A stretch of 64,000 nucleotides of DNA. Source: Aurifilum marmelostoma (lineage: Eukaryota; Ascomycota; Sordariomycetes; Diaporthales; Cryphonectriaceae). The DNA is taken from positions 2,542,001-2,606,000 of the forward strand of contig JAMXSV010000010.1 of NCBI GenBank assembly GCA_027559495.1, in the 5' to 3' direction. This document shows, piece by piece, positions 11,015 through 22,110 of the stretch (within the stretch, counting starts at the first letter, position 1; each line of letters opens with the position of its first letter). The notes under the pieces are model-generated. The model was not told the DNA's origin. It made no database searches and worked only from the letters and a program-made list of their open reading frames with translations. A program made the position numbers and the translations under genes.

Positions 11015-14000
11015 ATGGGCCCACTACACAAGACGAAATGGCCGGCTCCCGAATCTTCGGCAGGAGAATATCGGGGCATAGTCAAGATCAGGGAACGCGG
11101 TATCAGCATGAATAAACACTGCTGGGAAGCTGAGGATGGCAGTCCAGCCGGCAATGTCCTCAAAGAGCTCATCCCTGAGATCAACACGCTGTTCATGTCT
11201 GCTGGAAACCGTGTACCAGACTCGGCCATGATCTTGATGGATATATTCATGTTGGGAGACGATCAAAAGCCCAATTGCTCCGTGCCTTACATCATGTTCT
11301 CCTGTCCAGATGCATACAAAGGTGCGAGGTGGGCGGCCCTGAAGCTGTTCAAGAAGAGTGGGCTGCTGAAGAGATTTCCCGGACTGAAGGCATCCCAATG
11401 GGAGTTCCCGCCTCATATACCGAATCCAGGGCTCGCAGCTGGAAATTTGACTGCAGCGGATGCTGCGTCAGTCTCCCTGCCACCGGAGGGCTCAGGGGCT
11501 CTACAAATTTACAGGCACAGCAAGTCAGGAGGTCTTTACACCTTGGAAACCGAGGCCACTATCGGAGCGGTGGTTCACTATGGTGACGTCCGGTTATATT
11601 TCACTTCGGCTCATATGGTCCTATCACGACAAGACGTCACACCATTTGACGCATCACAAGATGACCCAGACTTCAACATCTTGCAGCCATGCAGCGATAA
11701 TGACTCGGTCTATCACTCTGAAGACGACAGCAACAATCTCGAGGTCTCAAGTCGTGGGGGATCCGATGCTGAATCTCTCTCCGAGGAGATGGAAATCTAC
11801 GATCTGGAGGTTGGGAGCGACAGCCCTTCCCTGAACTCCGAGACAGAGCTTTCGTTCACGCAGACCACAGATAGGCCAGCTGGCCAGGAGAACCATCAAA
11901 CACAGACACCGTACAACAACGTCAGTGAACAAGTCTTTTTCGCTTCAGCGGAGATGGATTTTGCACTGCTCGATCTGTCAAACATAGAGGTGCCTCCTCA
12001 CGCCCTGCCCATCTTTGAAGAGGATAATGTTTCTGAAATCAAAAGTGGTGATTCTCGAGTCGAGACACGTACGGGATCAGGTCGAGTGTTGCTGGGGAAG
12101 TTGAATGGTCGCCCAACTTACATCCGTTTTCCATACGGAAATGCCTTTCAGGAGGTCTACTCTGTCATTTTCGACACAGACGTACAGCACGGAGACTCTG
12201 GTGCCCTTGTCCGAAATAATCAGACCGGAAATATTTACGGCCACATCGTTGTTGTGAGCATCCCAAGCCGGACAGCCTTCATTGTGCCTGCGACAAGGGT
12301 GTTGGAAAAGCTGGCCCAGCTGAAGCCAACCATCAAGCCTGTCTATACTCGACTGGAACTCCCGGCCCGACAGATTCGCATCATCCACCTGCTACCAGGT
12401 TCTTCACATGAGACTATCTGCTGTGACTTGGAACCAGCAGTACTTAGAAACAACCCCCCATTTGAAGCACTGTCACACGTGTCGGAGGACGAGAAAACCT
12501 TCAGGCCTATCTTCCTCAACGGCCACCCCTGGCCGGTCCAGATGAACTTGGCGAATATCCTGCGAAGGTTGAGGTACGAGGACAGAACCAGGTACTTGTG
12601 GATCGATGCGATATGTGTCAACCAAGATAGTCAAGATGAGCTATCGCGGCGGTATCAGACCATGAAGAAAATTTACAGCCAATGTGAACGTTGCTTGGTC
12701 TGGTTGGGCGATGTTTACGGAGAATCCCAGCCTTCAACCGACTCTTCGTCGATATTCTCATTTCAACTAGCACACAGCCACCCAGCTCCATTCAGTATCG
12801 ATCCTGGTTTAGCTATATCATTGCACGATGCGCGCCTGGCATTTGAGCTCCTCAAAAGGTTGGAAACGTTGCATCTTGACCCTCGGACAATTTCCATCAT
12901 GCTACGGCCTGGCATGCTCGGAGATTTCATTGGTCCGGAGCCTCAAGAAGCGCTCGGCAAGCTTATGGGCCTGGCCTGGTGGAAGCACTTGCAACCGGTT
13001 CTGGGCGTTTTCCTCGCACCGAATTCCAACCTGATCTGGGGCCCTCTGAGCATGGAACTGAAGGCGGTTGAGGCGAGCGCACTCAAGCTGAGGCACCTCC
13101 TGCTCCAGCAAACCTGGCGTCGCCGACTCGACGGCCTTCACTTTGATACTCTGATACCTTTTATGCAGACGACAGTGAGGCTCTACCGCCTCCGAGACCG
13201 CAAGCAGCCGAATTCGTACCGATTCATGATCAGTGCCTTACAGGATCTGAAGTGCAAAGATACTCGAGACATGTGGTTTGCCCTGAAGTCCCTCTCCGGC
13301 GTGGAACCATCAGGTCCAATACAGCAGCGCATCTCCAAGACTGAGACCAACATTGAGAAGACCGAGTCGTATCTTCTTGCTGCGGGAGATCTTCTTCCTC
13401 TGGCGAGAACAACTGAGCATGAACGAGACAACTCTCTGCCGTCGTGGGTTCCAGACTGGGAGGCAGGTGTCAAATCCGAGCTGCATTTCTTCAACGAACT
13501 CATTTTCATAATGTCCTGGGAGCTGTTCAATGCCTCCTCAGGCAAACCGCGCTTCTTGAGGATTGGAGAAAATGGCGAGCTGGTTCTATCCGGGGTCATT
13601 GTCGATGTAGTCGTGGGAGCATATAGCGTGATGGAGCCGCGTGTCGATGAAGCGATGATACGAGCCAGGATGGGTTTGATCACTCACGATTCTCCAACGA
13701 TTCAGGCACCCGCGCTGCAGAATACAGAAGAAGCCGCTTCTCAGAAGGAGATAAGCCTCGCAGGAAGTTCATCTGAGGAACACGTTTCTTATGACTTCTG
13801 GCGTCTGCTTACATGTGACATTCGGGTTGACGAGAAAGATAATCTGAGATGGAGACGAGCGCGGCCTTCGGATCGAGAGGGTTGTGAGCGGGAGTATCGG
13901 GATGGACTGTTGGGGCACGGCGTCAGAGGCAGAAGGCTCTTCAATACGAGAAATGGATACTTCGGGCTGGGCCCAGCGGACACCGAGGCTGGGGATCTTG

Positions 14001-14155
14001 TTGTGGTACTAGATGGTGGGCGATTCCCGTTCATCTTGCGCAGCGCACATGGCCGACATCATCATACTCTGGTCGGCTACGCCTACGTTCAGGGCATCAT
14101 GGATGGGGAGGCCGTCTCGAGCCCGCATGCATCAAAGACTATAGTTCTTGTATAG
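11015..14155 (+). CDS. Trypsin-like protease / HET-domain fusion protein
   Basis: One uninterrupted exon of 1,046 codons. Residues about 1-150 form an N-terminal region with hydrophobic strands (SVPYIMFSC) like those preceding fungal trypsin-like modules. A serine-protease module follows with all three catalytic positions: His200 in TSAHMVL, Asp315 in MDFALLDL, and Ser395 in HGDSGALV, then GHIVVV and a strand ending AFIVPATRVLEKL. An acidic, Ser-rich insert of about 70 residues lies between His and Asp. The HET domain begins near residue 483 (ALSHVSEDE, degenerate for the usual SYxWG) and contains RYLWIDAICVNQ and the CLVWLG strand. The C-terminal tail (NGYFGLGP, then GDLVVVLDGG) is the conserved end of many HET proteins. 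HET proteins trigger vegetative incompatibility and cell death. The protease part could sense, process or activate. Probably cytosolic (no signal peptide). Domain calls are strong; the biological role is inferred. Confidence 0.88.
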   Translation: MGPLHKTKWPAPESSAGEYRGIVKIRERGISMNKHCWEAEDGSPAGNVLKELIPEINTLFMSAGNRVPDSAMILMDIFMLGDDQKPNCSVPYIMFSCPDAYKGARWAALKLFKKSGLLKRFPGLKASQWEFPPHIPNPGLAAGNLTAADAASVSLPPEGSGALQIYRHSKSGGLYTLETEATIGAVVHYGDVRLYFTSAHMVLSRQDVTPFDASQDDPDFNILQPCSDNDSVYHSEDDSNNLEVSSRGGSDAESLSEEMEIYDLEVGSDSPSLNSETELSFTQTTDRPAGQENHQTQTPYNNVSEQVFFASAEMDFALLDLSNIEVPPHALPIFEEDNVSEIKSGDSRVETRTGSGRVLLGKLNGRPTYIRFPYGNAFQEVYSVIFDTDVQHGDSGALVRNNQTGNIYGHIVVVSIPSRTAFIVPATRVLEKLAQLKPTIKPVYTRLELPARQIRIIHLLPGSSHETICCDLEPAVLRNNPPFEALSHVSEDEKTFRPIFLNGHPWPVQMNLANILRRLRYEDRTRYLWIDAICVNQDSQDELSRRYQTMKKIYSQCERCLVWLGDVYGESQPSTDSSSIFSFQLAHSHPAPFSIDPGLAISLHDARLAFELLKRLETLHLDPRTISIMLRPGMLGDFIGPEPQEALGKLMGLAWWKHLQPVLGVFLAPNSNLIWGPLSMELKAVEASALKLRHLLLQQTWRRRLDGLHFDTLIPFMQTTVRLYRLRDRKQPNSYRFMISALQDLKCKDTRDMWFALKSLSGVEPSGPIQQRISKTETNIEKTESYLLAAGDLLPLARTTEHERDNSLPSWVPDWEAGVKSELHFFNELIFIMSWELFNASSGKPRFLRIGENGELVLSGVIVDVVVGAYSVMEPRVDEAMIRARMGLITHDSPTIQAPALQNTEEAASQKEISLAGSSSEEHVSYDFWRLLTCDIRVDEKDNLRWRRARPSDREGCEREYRDGLLGHGVRGRRLFNTRNGYFGLGPADTEAGDLVVVLDGGRFPFILRSAHGRHHHTLVGYAYVQGIMDGEAVSSPHASKTIVLV

Positions 14156-15055
14156 TCTGGAGTTGAGATTTTATCCATGAAGTATATATTGAAAACTGAT
14201 TTCTCTGTCCAGAACGAGTAACCAAAGGGAATTTGTTCAGAGGATGGTACTTCTTCTGGAAGAGAAGAAGGCAGCCAGGACGGTGCAGCATGAATCAAAT
14301 ATATGCTGCTAAAGTCACTCATCAATCGGAGCTATGTGCATGGGCAACTCGTACAGGAATGGGATAAAGCCTAACATTTATCATAACCATCACCATCACC
14401 ATCATATAATTTGGTGCTCAACAAAGGTTACATATATGCTTAATCGGGGGGACGGAGATGGTGGTAGGAATCAGTGGTAGGTTGCTGTCACTGTAGTGGT
14501 CAGATGGACAGTGCGTTTGACTTGTCACTGAGAAGGCCAGGGATGTGCCTGGCAGTCCGCCCCCAGGTCTGTCAGGCCATGTGCCAGGTTCCAAGGTGCC
14601 AGAGCTGCCTACTTGGTACTACTACTATACATAGCAGCTCCACTATGGGGGACCCTGGCCACCGACGTAAGCATGTTGCGTGCCATACTTCAGGCAGGCA
14701 ACTTTACACTTTACTACCTGATACTATGACCAATGTTACAGACATCAGTGCTGAGAGGTCCCAGCAAGCTGCCAGCCCATACTGTATCCAGACTTACCAC
14801 AACAACGCCCGTCCCATCCAACATACACACGAAACTTCCAGCTCGAAATACGCTCAACCTTTACGATACCATCAGTTCGAGTCACGTATCCGGCGCACAA
14901 TCTGAGCACCGTAGCCAGACCTATCCTCGCCCCCGATAAACCCGACCATCCTGCGATCCCGCCACTGCTGCAGCAACCCGCCCAGATCGCATCGCGCCAG
15001 CTCACGATAGCAGCAGCTACGACCTCCACGTCTACAACAGCTACATCGCCTCAAG
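14156..15055. other. Intergenic, upstream region of VPS27
   Basis: Holds the HET gene's 3' region and the VPS27 promoter and leader. Seen: a short CATCAC repeat near 14386-14403, and GC-rich CAGG/CTGG-containing sequence at 14530-14700. The last 150 nt are C/A-rich, as is common in 5' leaders of mould genes. Small ORFs here have no family features. Confidence 0.55.
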
Positions 15056-17548
15056 ATGATGGGTTGGTGGTCTTCCTCGGCGGGCTCCGCCCTGGACGAG
15101 CAGATCACACGAGCGACGAGCAGCAGTCTGTAAGCATGGGCCACACTCCTCTGCTGGACAATCGAGACACAGAGAATGAGATGGCGTGGTTTCTGACGCA
15201 ATACTGTGACACAGTGAAGATATCGCCCTCAATCTCGAGATCTCCGATGTCATCAGGTCCAAGACAGTCCCCCCCGAAAGATGCCATGCGCTCCCTGAAG
15301 AAGCGCATCGGCGACAAGAATCCCAATACGCAGCTGAGCGCCCTGAACGTATGGCCCCATCCTGTCGCATCTCGTTGACATGGCCCAGGGACGCCGTTGT
15401 TCTGACTTGTCGAAACAGCTCACAGATACATGTGTCAAGAATGGCGGCCATCACTTCCTGACCGAGATCGCCTCGAAAGAGTTCATGGACAACCTTGTTT
15501 CCCTCCTGAAGGCCGCCGGCCCTGCCGCTGTCAACAACGATGTTCGCTCCAAGATGCTCGAATACATCCAGTCATGGGCAGCCGCCACCGAAGGCCGGTA
15601 CGAGCTCAACTATATCAACGAGGTGTACAAGACACTGCAGCGAGAGGGCTGTCAATTTCCCCCAAAGGTCTCGGTGTCTAGCAGCATGATAGACAGTAGT
15701 GCGGTACGTTGACAGGCCGGAACTCATCTGTCCTCGTCGTGGCGCTAATGATGCTTTGTAAACAGCCACCAGAATGGATCGACTCTGACGTCTGCATGCG
15801 ATGCCGAACGGCCTTCACCTTCACCAACCGGAAACACCATTGTCGAAATTGCGGAAATGTCTTCGATCAACAGTGCTCGAGCAAGACCCTTCCGCTGCCG
15901 CATCTGGGGATATTACAGCCGGTCAGGGTTGATGATGGATGCTACGCAAAGCTCCTGGACAAGCAAGGAAGAGGCGGTGGTGGTCACCTCTCCGAACGTT
16001 CGCATGCCAAGGTCGCGTCCTCCTCCAAGCGTCACTCCTCGTCCATGCAGCCTCGCAATGCCAGAGTGGACGACAGTTTCGATGAAGACCTCAAGAAGGC
16101 ATTGGCTATGAGCCTAGAGGAGGTTCAAAGTCACTCGAGAGGATATGTCGCGCCGACCTTGAACGGGCCGACCTCCGATACCAAGGTCAACGGGACCTCG
16201 ACGAGCAAACCAGCTGACGAGGAGGATGAGGACCTGAAGGCCGCTATCGCTGCGTCCCTGGCCGACATGGAAGAGCAGAAGAAGAAGCACGCAGAAGCTC
16301 TCAAGGAGTCGACGGCGAATGTCGGTGACGCGCCGTCGAGCACCTTCACACTTCCCAAGAATGACTACGAGCTGACCCCCGTTGAGGCCGAGAACATCAA
16401 CCTCTTCTCCACTCTTGTCGACCGTTTGCAATCGCAGCCTCCTGGAACAATACTCAGGGAGCCACAGATCCAGGAGCTCTACGACAGCATCGGAACCCTA
16501 CGTCCCAAGCTGGCCCGGACATATGGCGAGACGATGAGCAAGCATGGTAAGTTGCGGCTGTGAGGTGATGAGCTGAGCGACACGACCTGACTTTGTTGTA
16601 GATACCCTTCTCGACCTGCATGCCAAGCTTCAAACCGCCGTGCGATACTACGACCGGATGCTGGAGGACAGACTCTCGAAAGCCTTCAACCAGCACAGCC
16701 TGGGAGGCTACAGCTTGCCTGCCCCCCAGCAGCCTTCAGGCCCGTACCCGACGCTCCACAACACCAGTGTTCCTACCAATATCGGTGGTCCTGCTGAGAA
16801 CTTCTACACTGGCGAGCCTCAGCAGGACTACAGCAGGCCGACCGCTCAGCCGCCTTATGCATACCACTCCCAACCTACACCACAACCTCAGTATGCTGCC
16901 TACGACCAGCGCGCATCTATGTCGGGCGCCCCGCCCCAATATCCCCCGCAACAGCAGCGGCAAGACAGCTGGAGGGCCTCGGCACCGCCAGCTCAGGCTC
17001 CCCAATACGCCCACCAACAAAACTACGCCCCTAGCGAAACCGCAACCCCACAGATGGGCCACACTAGCCTCCCACAACAGCCACAACAACCAAGTGCTCC
17101 AGACTCGGTGGGTACAACACCGACAAGCGACCCTGCCGCATCATTCTACACCCAACAGCCTGGGCAAAATCCACAAGGGTCTCCCGGTGCGCCCGTCGAT
17201 GCCTCCCCGTCTCCGTATCCGAACCTTCAGCAGTCGATGCAGCAGTACGCCCAGTCAGCGGGACCAGAAACCCCTGGCGTCGTTGCATCTCCTCGACAGC
17301 AGCAGCAGCAACCTTCAGCGCCTCCACCACAGCAGCAGCAGCAGCAGCAGCAGCCGGCTCACGCGCCGTACTGGCAGCACCCTGCAGCCCAGCACGTGCA
17401 GGTCCCTGTGCCATCCTCAGCACCATGGCAGCAACCCCCACCGCAAGCTCAGCAGCCATATCCTGGTTTCCAACAGGACGCCTTTCCTTCGGCTCCACAG
17501 CACGCGCTGCAACAACCAGTGGTAGAGGAGGCGCTTATTGAGCTCTAG
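15056..17548 (+). CDS. VPS27: VPS27, ESCRT-0 subunit (VHS-FYVE-UIM), with +1 frameshift
   Basis: Five exons: 15056-15129, 15215-15348, 15419-15703, 15766-16546 and 16602-17548, with introns of 55-85 nt and good GT/AG sites. The product is the ESCRT-0 subunit that binds PI3P and ubiquitinated cargo on endosomes. VHS domain spans about residues 10-145 (DEQITRATSSSL, later LTDTCVKNGG). FYVE finger starts near 166 (WIDSD, RKHHCRNCG, RVDDGCY). Two ubiquitin-interacting motifs (DLKKALAMSLEE and DLKAAIAASLADM) and a GAT-like helical region follow. A long Pro/Gln-rich tail with two CAG-encoded poly-Q stretches would bind clathrin or Vps23. Exon 2 changes frame inside a C7 run at 15269-15275: the VHS reads through only if one C is removed. 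The summed exon length is also one base over a multiple of three. A downstream deubiquitinase gene shares the pathway. Confidence 0.9.
15269..15275 (+). other. C7 run breaking the VPS27 frame
   Basis: The family-conserved VHS sequence upstream (EDIALNLEISDVIRSKTV) and downstream (PPKDAMRSLKKRIG) lie in two different frames that meet exactly at this run of seven C. Six C would restore a continuous exon. Either an over-called homopolymer or a true +1 mutation. Confidence 0.85.
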
Positions 17549-18402
17549 GGAGGAAAGGGGGGATCGGCAAATCATTGTCTCTCTCGGTAGGGAGAGAGAG
17601 ATAGAGATGCAAGACATAGATCTTGCATGTTTGTGCAGGCAGGGAAAACCAGTGTACCTAGATAGACCCTCATCTGCAGGGTAGCACACGGTTAGAAGGA
17701 TTGGAAGTGCAGAGGAATGGCATAGTAATTTGAGCAGACCATATCATGAATTCCGTGCGATTGCAGCAGATCTGGCAGACCTGATAGCTCCATGACAAGT
17801 ACTGGGTTAGAAAGTGAAAGCAATAAATGGTGTTGATACCAGACTTGTCCAGCATAGCTGCTTACATAAGATTGACAGCCTCAGCAGGCTCCGGGGTGGC
17901 ATGTTGGGCAGTCCTGGGTGACTTGACGTTGCCCGTGCGCCCTGTGAGGACCAGCTGGCTGCCTGGGTGGGGTGCAGCACCAGTGGAGCGGGTGCTGCTG
18001 GTGATGCACTAGCACACAGCTACAGCAGGTGCTGGCTGGTGCTGAAACCTGACAGGCGCTGGGGGTCGGCCCTGTGGCCAAGCTGCCAAGTTACCACCTA
18101 CTATTATGTACAGCTAAGCAGCGGCTAAGTCAGCAGTAGCGCTTCCCACAGCAGGTCCCGGGTCCCATGTCCAACCACAGTCAGTCATCCATCCCACCTT
18201 ACTCACTCACTACCTCACTCTCATGCAGCTCATCCATCAAACCTTTGATCATTCTTTGTTGTCGCACCAACACCGCCGCCACCACCGCCCTGCTCTGTCC
18301 AAGTGGCCAAGTCGACATCAACCTTGTTCCTGATGTCGCTCCCTCCAAGTGATCCAGCTGCACCATGAACCTTTCCGCCTGCCGGGCCCTCACCATCACA
18401 AA
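17549..18402. other. Intergenic between VPS27 and DOA4-like gene
   Basis: Contains the VPS27 3' UTR and the promoter and leader of the deubiquitinase. A GC-rich block at about 17880-18080 repeats CAGCAGG, GCTGGCTGGTGCTG and related words. A C/T-rich pyrimidine leader follows from 18170. No additional gene is seen. Confidence 0.55.
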
Positions 18403-21400
18403 ATGCCGTACAGGCATTTCTCGGACCTCGTGCGCGGGCCGGAGGACGGAGCCGCCGTCATCTCGAAACCCTTGAGCAGCCTCATCGAGGAGGCCGAAGC
18501 TGCTGCGAACCTGGCCAAGGCCAGTGTGTCCAGCGGTAAGCTCGACAATGCCCTTGAGGCTTATATCAAGGGTGAGTGAAAGACGGTCTTGCCGGTGGGG
18601 AAAGGAACTGTTTCCTCCTCCTTGTTGCGCTTTGATTCTCCGCAGATGGCGAGATCCCGCCCGAGGGGTCTCTGTGCGATGGAGACGTTCTGTTGTTCCC
18701 CCCCTTTAGATGCCATCATCTAACACGTCCCAGCCCTCACCCTCGCCATCAAGGTGATCCCGCAGCACCGAGATTACGCAGATGGTGGATATAGCCAGCG
18801 CTGTAAGCGCATCACGGAACAGCTCTCATCATCTTATGATACCTTTGAGAAGATCAAGGAGATTATAAAGGAGGACAATGCCAGATCCGGCGTTCGGCCC
18901 ATGCCCACACGCATCACGTTTAGTCCGCTGCCCAAGGCCCCGGCGTCGAGACCTGCTCCAGCTTCCAACAATGTGGCCACCTCGAAGCTGGCTATGCGGC
19001 CAGCGACGACAACCACCACCACCGCTACCACCACCGCCAAGACTGTTCCCCAGGTGCCTCCAAAGCCTCCAAAGCTGAGAACGTCGGTGGATGCGGTAAT
19101 CAGCCTCATGCCCAAGGTCCCAGATGCCATATATAGCCCGGCCAGAGGCAATCTATCCAACGAGGCTGCAGATCTACCCTCTAGCACCCCACGTGGCATG
19201 TTCAGCCGGACAGGCTCATCTGCTGCTTCGTTTCCCTCAAAACCCATCTCACCGAGTCCCAACAAGTCTCCATCAGCAGACGTTGTACTGGATGGCCGGC
19301 CCATTACCTCCTCAACACCAACTACGTCTCCCAAGGCTAGACGACCAGCCCTTCCGGAAGGAGATGTGATTACTGTTCAGGATCTGCTTAGGTTTCAGAG
19401 GACTGCGCACTACCGCATCCTGCTCATAGATGTGAGGTCTCGCGCCAGCTTCGAGGAAGGGCACATCTTTTCGTCGGCCACGATATGTGTCGAGTCTGAA
19501 GTCATCCAGCGGCCCCACATCGAGGCCTCGGACGTGGAGGATTCGATGGAGATCGGGTCAGCAGAGGAGAAGATGCTCTTCGAGAAGCGTCACGACTTTG
19601 ACATGGTCGTCATATACGATCAGAACTCGCAGAGCCTCAGTTCCGACCGCACCAGCCCCGCCGCCAAGATGTTCTCGGTGCTTGTAGATTTCGACTACCC
19701 TGAAGGAGACCCTGCATCCAAGCATCCTAAGCTGCTGAGGGGAGGACTGGACGCGTGGTCGGACATGATAGGCGGGAACTCTCTCCAGACCTCTTCACAT
19801 AGGAGGAAGAAGTCGACTTACGACAAGCCATGGTTGAAATCACCAATCAAACCGATCCAGGATGCCGAGGAGGCGCGGCGGTGGGAGGAAAAGCTGGAGA
19901 AGCCCAAGCAGGAAGACGGCGATGGCCCTGACGGACCGGACTGGACCGCAGTTAGGAGCGTCAGCGATTTCCTCACGCGCTACCCACCTGTTCAGGAATC
20001 CATGACATCGCCCGTCAAGACGAATGGGACCGAGGTCCACCGACCGCCACCACCCGCCAAACCGATACCCCCGCCACCACCGCCGCACCACAGACCCGCA
20101 GACTACCCGCTGCTTCCGTCCGAGCCGATGAGGCCGCCGCCTGCAGTACCACGGCGGAGCTTTACAGGATTGCAGCCTCCCGACGACGAGCAGGGCACGT
20201 CCAACACCAAGGTCGTCACGAGAACTGACACGGCGGCGCGCAGGAGAGCTATCGGGCTACGAAACCCCGGGAACTGGTGCTATGCAAACAGCACCTTGCA
20301 GGCGCTCTTCGCTTCGGGCGGCTTCGGAGAGGAACTCTTCACACAGGCCTGGCAGAAGTTGTACAAGCCGCAGAAGAAGGCAGACGAGCAGATTCAACCG
20401 CCGCAGCTCCTGATCAAGATCCTGTCCAATCTGTTTCTATGGATGGGCACTGCCAAGTTCGTCATGACGGCAGATACCCTGATGGTAAGTCTTGTCTTGG
20501 CTCCTGGGGCTGCCCGTACTCCTTGTCCCTTCGAGTCTGGCTGATCCAGAAGAATAGCGATACCTGCGGCAGATCACCTCCAAGGGCTTTAAGGGGCAAC
20601 GACCGGAGGATCAGATCCTTGGTGGCGACAGACAGATGGACGCGCATGAATTTCTGGTCAGATTGTTCACAGAACTATCAGACGAGACGAATCAGCATCG
20701 CGACCGGCCCGACGAGGTACTACCACCGCCACCTACCAACAAGTCGATCCTCGAGGGCGCTGTAGACATCTGGAACCTCTACAGCCAGGCCAACAACTCC
20801 ATCATAGACAAGTACTGGCAGACCCTCGAGTGTCTCATTACCCGCTGCGACCGCTGCGGTCACGTCGCCTACCGCGTCGATCCGCCCAAGAACCATCTCG
20901 TCCTATCCCTTCCGGAAACTAACCAGCCACAATCCATCGAAGGGCTCCTTAGCAACTACTTCGCCGCCGAGGCTCTGGACGACTACAAGTGCGATGGCTG
21001 TGGGCGAACGGGTGCGTGCCGCAGGACGCCGAGGTTTGCGCGCCTCCCGGACCTCCTGTGCATCGTCTTTGGCCGCTTCGAGAACAGGTTACGCAAGAAT
21101 AGTGTCTACATTGACTTTCCGCACCGGGACCTGGACCTCACCCCTTACAGCATTCAAGGCCAGCAGCCGTACTCGTCCTCCTCCTTACTTGCCACAAGCG
21201 CCAGGAACACCAGCAACGCCACCCACCAGCCACTCACCTCGCCCACGGCCGCCAACATCACGGACCACCACTTCACCAAGCCCTTCAAGTACGACGCGTA
21301 CGCGGTCGTGCAGCACGGCGGCCAGCTGCTCGGCGGCCACTACATCTCGATTATCCGCGATGGCGGCCCGGACGAGTGGCGCATTGCGGACGACTCGCGG

Positions 21401-21499
21401 ATCCAGCCGATCGGGCTTTCCAAAACCCTACTCCAGCGGCAGAGTGGCATGGATGCGTACATGGTATTTTATCAGCGCAAAGATATCGGACTGGTGTAA
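18403..21499 (+). CDS. DOA4: DOA4/UBP-type ubiquitin hydrolase with rhodanese domain
   Basis: Three exons: 18403-18571, 18734-20484 and 20558-21499; 953 aa, in phase. The ATG at 18403 (AAAATGCC) is preferred over an upstream in-frame GTG. N-terminal helical region (SLIEEAEAAANLAKAS, then QHRDYADGGYSQRC) resembles the MIT-like part of this family. A rhodanese-like domain lies at about 267-395 (ILLIDVRSRASFEEGHI) and lacks an active-site Cys, as in yeast Doa4. Linker is Pro-rich (PPPAKPIPPPPPP). The USP catalytic domain has the Cys box GNWCYANSTLQ with Cys near residue 572, paired CxxC zinc knuckles (CDRC and CDGC), and the His box GGHYISII with His near 901. Such enzymes remove ubiquitin from cargo at the endosome before ESCRT-III closure. 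The first intron (162 nt) is longer than the rest. Whether it is the DOA4 or UBP5 paralogue is unsettled. Confidence 0.9.
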
Positions 21500-22110
21500 T
21501 GGGGAAGAGGAAGGAGGGGAGATGAAAGGGATCCATGTTCATTCTTGGGTTGATTTGACTATAGCATGTGCAGACTCGGCAAGAAAGCGTTGTTGGATAT
21601 TTCGATTTTCATTATCCACGTTGGCATCGTCCTCTTGTCCATATCCCTAGTAGTAGATATTTGATTCACTATAGATAAAGAAGAGAGTACGTGAGTCGGC
21701 ACGGACAATGGGTACGAGGTGCATCCGCCCTATCACAAGAAAAAACTTCCAGCGAATTTCACCAAAGGCAGAGCTCCCTGCAAACGCCGAGACCGTCTAT
21801 CTATCCGCGACAATAATTAATAGGACCCGAGGAACAATATTTTCATGCTCTCCACGGGTCATCGGGTCTATACAGCCAATCGACTCCCAATTTGATAGTA
21901 TACAATGCGCTCATAGCGTTCAATGCGCCGCCTGCCGAACTAAAAGAAATAAGAAAACCATTCAAACGATGAAAGAGTTGTGAGGTAGAGTGGTCCAAGC
22001 GTGTGAATGAATGAGGGAGGGTCGGCATCGATCTTTGCACTTGAGTCTGAGTCTGAAGGGGTCTTCATACCCTTCACAGGGGCGGATGATGTGAACTGTT
22101 GGTTCCACAC
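21500..22110. other. Intergenic between convergent genes
   Basis: 3' ends of the deubiquitinase (+) and acyl-CoA synthetase (-) face each other here, so the stretch should hold both 3' UTRs. No gene or repeat is seen. Confidence 0.6.

Noticed and set aside
16620..17525. 301-codon ORF overlapping the VPS27 tail in another frame
   Set aside because: Ser/Arg/His/Pro-rich shadow of the CAG/CCA repeats; the Pro/Gln-rich frame is the family-typical tail.
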